From Onthophagus taurus (lineage: Eukaryota > Arthropoda > Insecta > Coleoptera > Scarabaeidae): a DNA stretch of 64,000 bases. The stretch lies in the NCBI RefSeq assembly GCF_036711975.1, contig NC_091968.1, positions 4,278,001-4,342,000 on the forward strand. The letters run 5' to 3'. Positions 54,801 to 62,869 of the stretch are shown piece after piece; the first letter of the stretch is position 1, and each line of letters starts with the position of its first letter. A program made the position numbers and the translations under genes. Under the pieces are notes generated by a model. The model made no database searches and was not told the DNA's origin. It was given only the letters and a program-made list of their open reading frames with translations.

Positions 54801-57039
54801 CTATTGCTTTCTCAATCTCCTTTCTACCCACTATCTTTGTTCTCTTGTCTTTGTTCTACCCACTATCTTTGTTGTCTGCTTGCTTTTCTAATTCCTTACT
54901 TGCCTTCCCAGCTTCTTCACAGTTTCTCTCCTTTCTGTCCAATATTCGGTTCTCTTTCCTGGCCCTATTCAGTCTCTTTGCAGTCTTCTGCCCGTTTTTC
55001 TAATTCCCTATTGGTTTCTCAATCTCCGTCCAGTTTTTCTCCTTTCTATCCACTATCTTTGTCCTCTTTCCTGAGCCTATTCAGTCTCATCTATAAAAAT
55101 AGTCTCTTTTCAATCTTCTGCTTGCTTTTCTAATTCCTTACTTGCCTTCCCAGCTTCCTCTCAGTTTTTTTTCTTTCTGTCCAGTATCTTTGTTCTCTTT
55201 CTTGAGCCTATTAAGTGTCTTTCATCTATTAATAGTCTCTTTCCAATCTTCTGCGTGTTTTTCTAATTCCCTATTGGTTTTCTCAATCTCCTTCCAGTTT
55301 TTCTCCATTCTATCCACTATCTTTGTTCTCTTTCCTGTGCCTATTCAGTCTTTTTCATCTATTAATACTCTCTTTTCAATTTTCTGCTTGCTTTTCTAAT
55401 ATCTTACTTGCCTTCCTAGCTTCCTCCCAGTTTCTCTCCTTTCTGTCCAGCATCTTTGTTCTCTTTCCTGGCCCTATTCAGTCTCTTTCCAATCATCTGC
55501 CTGTTTTTCTAATTCCCTATTGCCTTTTCAATTTCCTTCCAGATTTTCTCCGTTCTATCCACTATCTTTGTTCTCTTTCCTCAGCCTATTCAGTATCTTT
55601 CATTTATTAATTGTCTGTTTTCAATCTTCTGCTTGCTTTTCTAATTCCTTACTTGCCTTCCCAGTTTCCTCCCAGTTTCTTTCTTCTCTATCCAGTATCT
55701 TTGTTTTCCTTCCTGGCCCTATTCAATCTCTTTCATTTATTAATAGTCTCTTTTCAATCTTCTGCCTGCTCTTCTAACCTCCCTTCTTACCTTCCCAACT
55801 TCGTTCCCGATTCTCCTTTTGTCCAATATGTTTGCTCTCTTTTTGGACTCTTCCACTATCTCTTTTTAGTCTATTTCTTCAATTATCAGTCCTACTTCTT
55901 TCTATATTTTTTGGAATCTATTAAAGTTTTCTTGTTTCCCTGAGTCTCTTCACTTTCCAGTCTCTTGTCAATCTCCTTCTTCTACTTTCAGTCTCTTTCT
56001 AGTCTTTCTTAACGCTATCCAGTCACTTTTTTGTTTTAGAGCTTCACTTATTGCCTTTTCAGTCTTATTTCTCTTCTGGTCAATCTTCCTCTCTTTGTGT
56101 AGTTGCCATCTGGCCTTTTCAGTCTCCTGCAAGTCTCTTTTCTTTCTGTCCCATCTCTTTGTTTCATAGTAAGTTTTGATTCAATCTCTTCTGCCTTTTA
56201 AGATACACTATCTGTCAATAACAATACACAATCTAGCGCTATGTGGTGCTAATTAGCACTACTTAGCACTGTCACTAGAACTAACACTAGACCGGGAACT
56301 AGAAACATTCGGGTTTAGCCACACGTCTCTTAAGACGGCTAAACCCGAATGATTCTAGTTCTAGGTCTAGTGTTAGTTCAATAACAATACACAACCTAGC
56401 GCTATGTAGTGCTAACTAGCACTACTTAGCACTGTCACTAGAGCTAACACTAGACCTAGAGCTAGAAACGTTCGGATTTAGCTGCACGTCTTTCAAGACG
56501 GCTAAACCCGAATGATTCTAGTTCGAGGTCTTGTGTTAGTTTTAGTGATAGTGCTAGTATAAAACTAGAACTAACACTAGACCTAGAACTAGAAACGTTT
56601 GGGCTTAGCCATCTTAAGAGACATAAGGCTAAACACAAATGTTTCTAGTTCTAGATGTAGTGTTACTTCTAATACTACAAATACAGAACACAACGGTCTG
56701 AATATCTGTTCAAATTTGTGTGTATTAAAATTATTCCTTCAAACAATTTAAAGTGCAAATTAAAATTTTTTATATAACAGTCTTTTGGCTATAACAGACA
56801 CTCCCTTCTTCGTATTAATCTGTTATGCTGGATTTAATTTGTTAAAAAATGAATAAAAAATTATTTTTTTGTAGGCTTTGAAGAAAGATTTAGCACAATC
56901 TCGTGACGAAACAAAAGAGACGGCAATGGATAAAATCCATCGGGAGAATGTTCGTCAAGGTCGCGACAAGTACAAGACTTTGCGCGAGATCCGAAAGGGT
57001 AATACGAAACGTCGCGTCGATCAATTTGAAAATATGTAA
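30821..57039 (+). CDS. Moe: Moesin (ERM protein)
   Basis: Exons 30821-30832 (1a) or 35637-35654 (1b), then 40571-40750, 51023-51297, 51349-52420 and 56875-57039 join in frame to 567 (1a) or 569 (1b) residues; human moesin is 577. ERM proteins link cortical actin to membrane proteins. The FERM domain occupies about 1-295, with blocks such as [60 protein letters not shown] and [21 protein letters not shown] long Glu/Gln/Arg-rich coiled coil (about 300-465) follows, then an acidic linker and the C-ERMAD tail ending RVDQFENM, the F-actin site. KYKTLR supplies Thr548 (1a numbering), the conserved activating phosphothreonine. Introns total over 25 kb and are full of repeats. A candidate cassette exon is listed separately. 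Confidence 0.97.
31504..31575 (+). repeat. Terminus module copy, cut by a hAT
   Basis: TGAATTTCACTATGCAATA ... ACTAGGGCGTACC, a copy of the module described at 40254-40450 in opposite orientation. It is broken at GTACCTGC by the hAT-like remnant that follows. Confidence 0.65.
31576..33440 (-). pseudogene. Dead hAT transposon
   Basis: The - strand carries broken hAT transposase segments: [20 protein letters not shown] (about 32200) and [18 protein letters not shown] (about 32560-32620), the latter the classic TTDGA catalytic region. The ends are weak inverted repeats (CTAGAGCTTAGAAATTTTG against CTAGCTTACAATACCGG). The flanking GTACCTGC and GCATCTAC are consistent with a decayed 8-bp duplication of GTACCTAC, as present in the uninterrupted module copy at 40.4 kb. 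Many stops and frameshifts; Moe intron location. Confidence 0.7.
33470..34135. repeat. CTAGAAC palindrome array A
   Basis: Hairpin units with GGGTTTAGCCG / CGGCTAAACCC arms and outer CTAGAAC / GTTCTAG arms. Includes an unrelated GC-rich patch (33540-33790). Apparent Ser/Asn-rich frames are repeat artefacts. Confidence 0.85.
34130..35250 (+). repeat. Direct duplication of about 650 bp
   Basis: 34132-34560 and 34782-35250 are diverged copies (TTTACAACTGTAC, CAATTACAATTTTTGGGTTT, ATCGCTGGTTGGTGATTAAA). Each is preceded by CTAGAAC palindromes (array B at 34570-34790 lies between them), so hairpin plus downstream segment was duplicated together. A - strand frame in each copy (for example 34876-35058) has no known motif. 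Confidence 0.75.
35490..35636 (+). promoter_or_regulatory. Moe: Second moesin promoter/leader region with a uORF
   Basis: GC-rich compared with its flanks (GGCACGCGATTGGTCCG, GGGCTCACGCGAATG) directly before exon 1b. An upstream ORF of 13 codons runs from ATG 35593 to TAA 35632-35634, two bases before the exon 1b start and out of frame with it, so translation of this isoform may be damped (inference). Confidence 0.5.
35637..35654 (+). other. Moe: Moesin exon 1b (MVSGKM start)
   Basis: ATGGTGTCTGGAAAAATG followed by donor GTAAAG. Phase 0 joining to 40571 gives [18 protein letters not shown]. Insect moesins with a similar MVxGKM start are known to me, which supports it as a true alternative first exon. 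Confidence 0.75.
35655..36860. other. Moesin intron sequence
   Basis: AT-rich. Near 36700-36765 a stretch with CCCACATAAAATGCAACAT resembles part of the terminus module, leading into array C. No gene seen. Confidence 0.4.
36865..37785. repeat. CTAGAAC palindrome array C
   Basis: About five hairpin units in tandem, in both orientations. Cores such as CGCACGTCTTTCAAGACGG alternate with the complementary CGTCTTGAAAGACGTGCGG. Confidence 0.88.
37918..38652. mobile_element. Foldback MITE, about 735 bp
   Basis: The left end, from GTATATCTAAATTGATGCG, and the complement of the right end, GTATCTAAATTGATGCG, stay aligned for at least 130 bp (AAGATTTTAAGGGGTGATTT, TCTCCTTCAAGTTATAGCC). TA lies at both edges. 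The centre is AT-rich and non-coding. Confidence 0.8.
39045..40245. repeat. CTAGAAC palindrome array D
   Basis: The longest array: about seven hairpins of roughly 150-165 bp each. The best (39410-39475) has 20-bp perfect arms GAATCATTCGGGTTTAGCCG and complement around a 14-base loop. It ends in a terminus module. Confidence 0.9.
40254..40450 (-). repeat. Terminus module, uninterrupted copy
   Basis: On the - strand it runs from near the outer end: GTGAATTTCACTTAAAATGC, AACCAGGGCGTACCTACTT, CCACATAAAATGCAACATG, ATTACAGTAAAACTTCGATA, GGGGAACGCAGTGTCCGTTA, then enters the CTAGAAC array. It serves as the empty-site reference for the interrupted copies at 31.5 kb and 58.5 kb. Confidence 0.75.
40751..41716 (+). 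other. Moesin intron sequence
   Basis: Non-coding. Slightly GC-richer around 40830-40935 (CGCCGCCTTGGGATGACGCG) and 41400-41530; no motif identified. Confidence 0.4.
41717..41824 (+). other. Moe: Candidate moesin cassette exon (36 codons)
   Basis: 108 bases, open in the reading frame, with acceptor TTTAG before and donor GTGAGA after; both ends are phase 0. It would insert after residue 64 between LYKK and VTNQDV. It encodes [19 protein letters not shown] followed by an Asn/Ser/Asp-rich acidic tail ending YDDM. Coding look, symmetric phase and exact fit at a real intron argue for an alternative exon; no transcript evidence is available here. I do not know this segment from other ERM proteins. 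Confidence 0.5.
41825..42849 (+). other. Moesin intron sequence
   Basis: Non-coding and AT-rich; one exon-like stretch near 42590-42648 was examined and rejected. Confidence 0.4.
42850..43333 (-). pseudogene. LINE 1, 3' part (host of LINE 2)
   Basis: The - strand reads [14 protein letters not shown] (post-catalytic RT block LNPxKC), later [20 protein letters not shown] and LNHQWLSRK, typical of the C-terminus of Jockey-like LINEs. It continues the frame interrupted at 45.3 kb. Confidence 0.75.
43335..45308 (+). pseudogene. LINE 2, inserted + strand non-LTR element
   Basis: A 5'-truncated reverse transcriptase gene. Blocks in order: [10 protein letters not shown] (about 44000), [17 protein letters not shown] (frame +1), [19 protein letters not shown] (RT motif with the first catalytic Asp), [20 protein letters not shown], then the second catalytic motif. 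At 44475-44485 the YADD block is broken: TAT GCG ATG ATG reads out of frame, consistent with loss of one base. Further frame changes precede the thumb/C-terminal region (44657-45071), and an A-rich tail ends at about 45308. Inactive. Clade not resolvable by eye (CR1/Jockey group likely). Confidence 0.85.
45309..45960 (-). pseudogene. LINE 1, 5' part
   Basis: The - strand carries GDFNIISI and LLDLIIVND (end of the APE endonuclease), then directly [20 protein letters not shown] (RT finger region) and [12 protein letters not shown] (intact YADD). The jump from endonuclease to mid-RT implies an internal deletion before LINE 2 landed. Confidence 0.75.
45961..47130. other. Moesin intron, nothing recognised
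   Basis: Mixed-composition sequence without a coding frame, terminal repeats or tandem structure that I can see; possibly old element debris. Confidence 0.35.
47135..47335. repeat. CTAGAAC palindrome, single unit
   Basis: One hairpin (GGGTTTAGCCGTCTTGAAAG and its complement) followed by ATTTTTATTGAACTAAAAC, the usual array edge, and then the GTCAA-rich repeat, the same order as at 19-20 kb. Confidence 0.8.
47335..49760. repeat. GTCAA-rich repeat, three tandem copies
   Basis: Large imperfect units of roughly 550-750 bp, each holding CCTTTAAAATGAGTCCAAAC, its complement GTACTCATTTTAAAGGATTT, and paired GTCAAAATTGACGTTGACAT phrases, so each unit is itself partly palindromic. The same unit occurs once at 19290-20150. 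A 60-codon frame at 48705-48887 is an insertion between units without a motif. Confidence 0.8.
49761..51022 (+). other. Moesin intron sequence
   Basis: Non-coding; a GC-moderate patch at 50205-50410 opens frames on both strands but resembles no family. No repeats recognised. Confidence 0.4.
52663..54757. mobile_element. Large foldback element, 2.1 kb
   Basis: The ends are inverted: GGAGCGGCTGTATCTCGACA near 52684 and its complement near 54720. Inner homology continues (AAACCGCATCTCGATATC near 53440 and its complement near 54320; AGCTATAACTTTG and complement). The arms therefore cover about 0.9 kb each. Inserted in the CT-rich minisatellite; contains a younger MITE in its left arm. No coding. 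Confidence 0.8.
52765..53060. mobile_element. Nested MITE, 296 bp, long TIR
   Basis: Ends AAGTCCCTAGATTTACAAAG and complement; the TIR is perfect for about 30 bp through GTACCGCGGTT. TA (or TAA) flanks both sides. It interrupts the left arm of the foldback, whose right arm lacks it. Relatives are the two half-copies at 18.5 and 28.3 kb. Confidence 0.85.
56265..56680. repeat. CTAGAAC palindrome array E
   Basis: About three hairpin units just upstream of the last moesin exon; spacers carry CAATACACAACCTAGCGCTA. Followed by a decayed module fragment (GGCTATAACAGACACTCCCT, about 56780). Confidence 0.85.
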
Positions 57040-58480
57040 ACCTCATCGCGGCCGTAAGTACTACTTTACATACCAACGCTAAAAGAGAATCGAAAAGAAA
57101 AATAATCTTTTCTTTTTTTTTTGAGAAGAGGCAGGAACTAAATAAACACTTATTATAAAAAAAACTAACTCATACATGCTCAACATCCGAAAAGTTAATT
57201 TATGTTGATTGTTATCTCTTATTATTATTTTTTTTTTTTTTCATTTTTTGCTTCATTTATAATATCTAGCTTTCTTTTTTTTGTTTGGTTAATTAAGGAT
57301 AATCTTAAAGATAAAATAAACCTGCTTTTAATCATTATTAAAAAGGAAAAAGAACTTAAATGCATTCCTTTTTTTTTTCAATATTAATTTCAATTTCAGT
57401 TTTTTATTTTCATTTTTATGCTTCCTATTTTTTTTAAGGTAGCTTAGTGCCATTTTTTTTTTTGAATCAAACTTTTTTTATTCAACAATTTATTTCTTTG
57501 ACGTTTATAACGAAACTTATCAAGCAGGTGCTTCCTTTTTATCGAGAAAAAATACAAAAAGAAACACATTTTCCTAAAAAAACACTTTTTAAAAACGAAT
57601 TCGATTTAAGAAAAGTTGTATATAATCATTTATTATTACAGCATTTTTTTTTTTTGAAAAAAACTACTAAATGATATTGTCCGCTATATTGTTGTTTGTT
57701 GTACATAATATATAAAACTTATATATTTTAAAAGAAAAGTAATTAATATTGATCATTTTTTGAACGAATACCAACCGAATTGTTGCCTTTTCAAATTTTT
57801 GCTACGAGATTTTACAAGGTTTTTCGATAGAAAAAAATCTTTTAACACGAAACCCGTACTATTTTTAATTATTATTACCTACAACTCTACGAATTTAAGT
57901 GTTAAGAATTAATAAACACAGAAAACGGAAGAAGATAATAAAAAACTATTTTGTTACGCGCAACCTTAGCTAGGTATACACAATTTTTTCTTTCTATTCT
58001 TTTTTAATTTAGCGAAAAGTTTCGAAAGTTTAGTTTTTTTTAATAATTATTATTTCGTTTGTGGTGCAAATGGTCAAAACAAATTTTTATTACTCTACTT
58101 CTTAGTTTTTTTTTTCTTCTCTTTTTATATAGATAGTTTTATACTTCTTACGATGAGAATTTCTTTTTTTAAAAATAACCATTTGTATATTACTATTATT
58201 TACTGGATCATTAAAAAAAAACATTATGCTTAGGAAAAACTTATTAGTATTTTTATTCGAGAATTTAGCGTTTATCAGTTTATTATTATTGTATTTAGGG
58301 ATTTAATAATTAAAATTATATTATTTGGAGATTTATTGATTTTAATTCAAAATCCTTAAACATTTCCAAATATTCCAATCTTTTTAATGGTAAGTACTTC
58401 AGTACTGTGTTGTTTATGTTAGTTTTTTTTAACTATATTTGTGTAGGTAATGTGAATAGTTAAGAAGAAAGGGTAATGAT
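57040..58480 (+). other. Moe: Moesin 3' UTR and flank
   Basis: T/A-rich sequence following the stop. AATAAA occurs at about 57911-57916 and again nearby; the true polyadenylation site cannot be chosen from sequence. Short Phe/Lys-rich frames here are compositional. Confidence 0.5.
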
Positions 58481-58541
58481 TTATACAGTGAATTTCACTT
58501 AAGATGCAATGTACAAAAATATATTTCTATAGAAACCAGGG

Positions 58542-61240
58542 CTGAGACCTGCATGAATGGTTTTATTCGCCCGAATGAAACATTCACAAAAGAAAGAATG
58601 GTGAATCAATGTAACACACGATTCGCTCAACATGGTGTAGTGTCATATGTAACGAAAAACAGCGAATCGTCAAAAGTATTCGCGAATCATTTCAAATGAT
58701 TCATTGCCTCACCTACTCAATAGTGCTTTTGTACATAATCGTTGTTATTTTACTACCGAACATAAATAAATTAATGTTATGTTGAATTTAAGACACAATT
58801 TAAATTTATGCAAAATTATCTAAATTTGGCTAAACTTATACAAAATTGTCTAAAATATTCAAAACGTATTTAAAATTATCAACATTTCACAAAGTAGTTC
58901 AAAATGTTACTGAAATTATGTAAGCTTGTACAAAATTAATTAAAAGCGTAAAATTGTCTTAAATTGTTTAAACTTGTTCAAAACCATCTGTTTTAGACGA
59001 TCAAAATGTGGCTAATATTATCAAAACTTGGCCAAAATTGTCTAAATTATTTATATCCAAAATTATCAAAATTTTATAAAATACCAGTGAAAAATAATCA
59101 AAATATTACTGAAATTATGTATACTTGTTCAAAATTATTTAAAAGCGCAAAATTTATCTAAAATTGATTAAACTTGTTCATAAAAAATTTTATGAAATAG
59201 CCTAATATGATTAAATTGTATCTAAATTTGGCTAAACATGCACAAAAATGTCTGAAATTGTTGTGTCTAAAATTATCTAAATTCGGAAAACTTTACAAAA
59301 TTGTCTACAATTATCTAAACTTGCCTAAAATTTAAAAGCGCAAAACATCTATAGTTATTTAAACTTGTCTAAGCACGTGCAATATTATCCGAAATTGTTT
59401 AAAATTATTCAAAGTTAACCAAAAAAAGTGTTAAAAAATCGTTTTTAAGAAATCAGAACTTAAAAGAAATGTATATCTAATTGATGACACTATTAGAAGG
59501 CTATGATATTAACAAATCTAGTTACTTTTGTTACAAATTTGTGTGGTTTATTTTATTTATTTAAATCAAAGAGTATCAATCAGTACGCTGTGAAATGTCA
59601 GTTGGTAGTGACTTTATCTAAGTTCCTTAAATTCTCTTCGAGAAATTGTTATTAACGAAGTTTTTTTCAAGAAACGAGTGTGTTGTGAATCAATGTTGAA
59701 ATAATTACAAAAATTAATACTGGTGATTATCATATAATAGCAAAACCAAATAGTGTGAGTAAAATTTGGAATTTATTTGGCCTTCTTAAAAAACAAGATG
59801 ACAGTATAACGATGGAATTATTTATTGCCGAAAGTGCAACAAAATTTTAAAATATAATAGCAAGCAAACCTCAAACCTCGTTCGTCATAGATGTTATATT
59901 GAAAGCAATAGTATTGGCGAACGAGAAATAAGACATGTAAATAGTGAAGACACAGAGAGTGTACTGCATGTCTGTTCTCAATGGGTGATTGAAGATTATC
60001 GGCGTTTTTCATCGGTAAATAGAAAGGGCTTCAAAAAAATGGTTCAAAAATTGATCGATATTGCGGCAAAGTATGGAAGTAATATTAACATTGACGAGCT
60101 GATTTCGAACTCAACAACAGTATCACGTTATGTAAACGACATGGCAACGGAAAGAAAACAACAAATAACTCGTGATTAGTTAAAGACAAACATGTACACA
60201 AGTAAATGAAGACACCCCACCTATACGAAAATTAAAAGAAAATATTTTGAACCAGATTGAAAGTAAGTGGCTTCCAAATTTAAGCATTTACCACAACGCA
60301 GCTTGTTTCCTGTCTTCCTTTCTTAGAACCAAATATAATTAACAGTGTGAAAGATTTCTGCATTGACACAATTTTATGTAATGACAACATTATACATACA
60401 AACTCTTTAAGAGAAGTAATAGAGGACGAAGTACAACGTTATAGTACATCAAAAATTAGTGTAGATGTAAATTTTGATGTACTGAAATGGTGGAATAACC
60501 ATGCAACGGAATATCCCAATTTATTTAGAATTGCAATTAAAATTTTGTCTGTTCCTGCGAGCAGTGCTGCTTCTGAACGAGTATTTTCTATGGTGGGACA
60601 TTTAATTACCAAGAAAAGAATTTAGAGATAATCCCTGTTTTCCAATGTGATGGTGTATCGAAAATGACTTTACTAATTTCATCTCGAAAAAACCGTTAAC
60701 AATTTTTGAATTAAAACATAAAAATCTTAAAATGTAAAGGATTATGAAAGATAATTAAACATGTGTTTACGTAGTTAACACAAATTTTTGCGATTTTAAA
60801 TGATTAGTTTAGTTTACATTACATAGTCAACATTAAATGATTTTGGACAAATTTTGTGATTTTAAATAATTTTACTCATTTTGAATATTTTTGATAATTT
60901 TTAAACAGTTTTTTTTACCACTTTTGCACTTTTTCAGCAAAATTTTAAATTTCAATACATTATACGGAACTTTTCAAATATCTCATTCGCGAATGGTTCT
61001 AATGGCACTACATGATTCACACTTCTGTTGACGAATGAATAAACCATAGCAACAGCGAATTGATTAATATGATTCGACATAAGAGCCGTTCGGTACAGGT
61101 CTCGGAGTCGACACTACAGTAACTTAAGAAAGAATACCACACAACATGATTCATAGTAACTATTGACGAATGAAGGCAACACTCAAGCAACGAATCAGTG
61201 AATATGATTCACTATGTGAGCCACTCGCTGCAGGTCTCTG
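58542..61240 (+). mobile_element. Decayed hAT transposon
   Basis: The ends are inverted: CTGAGACCTGCATGAATGG on the left and, read inward from the right, CAGAGACCTGCAGCGAGTGG. Broken transposase lies on the + strand at 59815-60625. The right flank GTACCTAC equals the module's sequence at that point, but the left flank lacks a clean 8-bp copy. 58780-59420 is an AT-rich run of degenerate AAATTATCTAAA phrases. Confidence 0.7.
59815..60625 (+). pseudogene. hAT transposase remnant
   Basis: Pieces in order: a BED-finger-like CNKILKYNSKQTSNLVRH region (59830-59895), SQWVIEDYRRFSSVNRKGF (about 59970), then after a gap the dimerisation block LKWWNNHATEYPNLFRIAI and VPASSAASERVFSMVGHLI (60480-60605). 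The central catalytic part is deleted or scrambled, so the gene is dead. Confidence 0.75.
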
Positions 61241-61302
61241 GTACCTACTTATTTTGTGCCACATAAAATGCAACATGACAATATAATTTGACATTACAGT
61301 AA

Positions 61303-62783
61303 AGCGTCCTTCACACGATCAATATACATATATTGTAAATAAAGACTCAGACTATCAATATTTATTGACAATCTACTTAGTTTTGCATTGGCATTTAAAG
61401 ATGGCATATCGTCAAAAAGCATGTGTAGCTATTATTTTAGGTTTAACAGCAAAACACCGGAAGAAAAAGAGAATATGAGCTAGCGAATGGCTTCTAAAGA
61501 GAGACACGTTTTCTCAAATGAATTTGTTGAATGAGGTTTGCGTATCTACTCTAAAAGATTTCAAAACTTTTTTCGCATGACTAACGCTTGTAGGATTGTC
61601 AATATCTCCCTCAGACTGTCAATATATCAAATATTTTCGTTTTCGTCAAACCATCCCATGAATATTCTCAATATTGACAATATGTCAATCTTTCTACTCA
61701 CACCTTCAATAATATTGACAATAATATAATATTGACTTTGTCTATTTACTTGTCCACTCAATGTAAATGTCCCTTTGTCGAAAAAATTATGTTTTTGACA
61801 AAGTCTTCATTATCGTTGCAAAATTGTTGTTGCAAAAACTACGATTCATTGCTCGTGAATCAGGTTTACTTTATGGGAATGATATTTTGCGAGTTTTAAA
61901 ATTTTGTGAACAGTTGATTTATTCCAATACTCCTTACGCCATAAGGGTTTTCTTGCCTAGCCAAAGCCACGATTTGTTGAACTTCCCCTGAAACATTTAG
62001 CAGGCCAGACTTCGAGAGATGGCCATGTTTTTTAAATTTAGACACAGCTCGGCTCACCATACTTTGGCTAATGAGTTGGCGATCAGGATATCGTCGGCTT
62101 AGTAAGAAAACCACGTAACTCCGTTTCGGAAAATTTTACAGGAGACAGAAAAAACTGGATTTTTTTTAATTTGACAGTCGTGTTAAGTGCTTTTCATTTT
62201 AAGATTTGGGCGGAAACTTGTATTTCAATATACGCGCAGTTTTCGGAATTGGTAGATTTAATAATTTGTTGCATAATTACATCAAAATCTTATTTTTGGT
62301 AAAAATTGGAGTTACGTGGTTTTCTTACTAAGCCAACGATGTGTTGTATTAAAGAGGTCAACTACTTACTAAACCAGTTTTTGACACTTAGGAAATTGTT
62401 TAAAATAATTGATTACCATAGTTACTCATGGCTACTGCTATTTTCATCATTTCAACAAATCTGAAGTACTTAAACTGTAAAGTAATTTTTCTCGAAAATT
62501 TTCTTATGTAACCAATATTAATATTGACTGTACTAGATTCAGAAAAAAATCCTCTTTCATATTCCGTAATAAAAATGGGGGATAGCTATTTGAAAAAATA
62601 TCGATGACGTCATAACTCGCTTCAAAATAGCGGAAGAAATTTAAAACCTACACCAAACAATTACAAAAAAATTAAATCTTTAGACCCGTTTCAGGGATTT
62701 TTCCATAAATCGTTTATAATGATTTTATCGCCTATATCCGTTACTTTACGGACACGCTGTATAGTGATCGTTTGAAGGACGCT
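61303..62783 (+). mobile_element. PIF/Harbinger derivative
   Basis: TIRs AGCGTCCTTCACACGATCA and, inward from the right, AGCGTCCTTCAAACGATCA, flanked by TAA on both sides as expected for this superfamily. + strand remains at 61398-61605 read ASEWLLKRDTFSQMNLLNE and LKDFKTFFRMT, the N-terminal block of Harbinger nucleases. The catalytic domain is missing. Removing it restores the module exactly. Confidence 0.85.
61896..62114 (-). pseudogene. Transposase helix-turn-helix fragment
   Basis: The - strand reads RRYPDRQLISQSMVSRAVSK, then HGHLSKSG, the N-terminal HTH region of a mariner/Tc1-like transposase. Its first 27 bases (62097-62123) recur inverted at 62308-62334. Embedded in the Harbinger derivative. 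Confidence 0.6.
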
Positions 62784-62869
62784 TAAAACCTCGATATAAC
62801 GGATCAATACGGGGAACGCAGTGTCCGTTATAGCTCAATAAAAATATACAAGACTAGCACTAAGACGAC

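Larger units (their letters stand above)
52530..56200 (+). repeat. CT-rich minisatellite, interrupted
   Basis: Pyrimidine-rich tandem units such as CTTACTTGCCTTCCCAGCTT, TCTTTGTTCTCTTTCCTG and TTCAGTCTCTTTC recur with a higher-order period of about 243-264 bp (landmarks near 54888, 55131, 55395, 55639). The first 120 bp (52540-52660) is cut from the rest by a foldback element. Overlapping open frames of 80-130 codons follow from the repeat and are not genes. Confidence 0.85.
58484..62860 (+). repeat. Terminus module split by two insertions
   Basis: Pieces 58484-58541, 61241-61302 and 62784-62860 align in order to the uninterrupted module at 40254-40450 (reverse). The breaks are a hAT element and a PIF/Harbinger derivative. 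It leads into array F. Confidence 0.8.

Noticed and set aside
54502..55943. Several overlapping 85-130 codon frames rich in Phe/Ser/Leu
   Set aside because: Products of the CT-rich minisatellite; they have no start context, conserved motif or stable composition apart from the repeat.
57202..57674. Phe/Lys-rich frames after moesin
   Set aside because: Compositional frames in T/A-rich 3' UTR.
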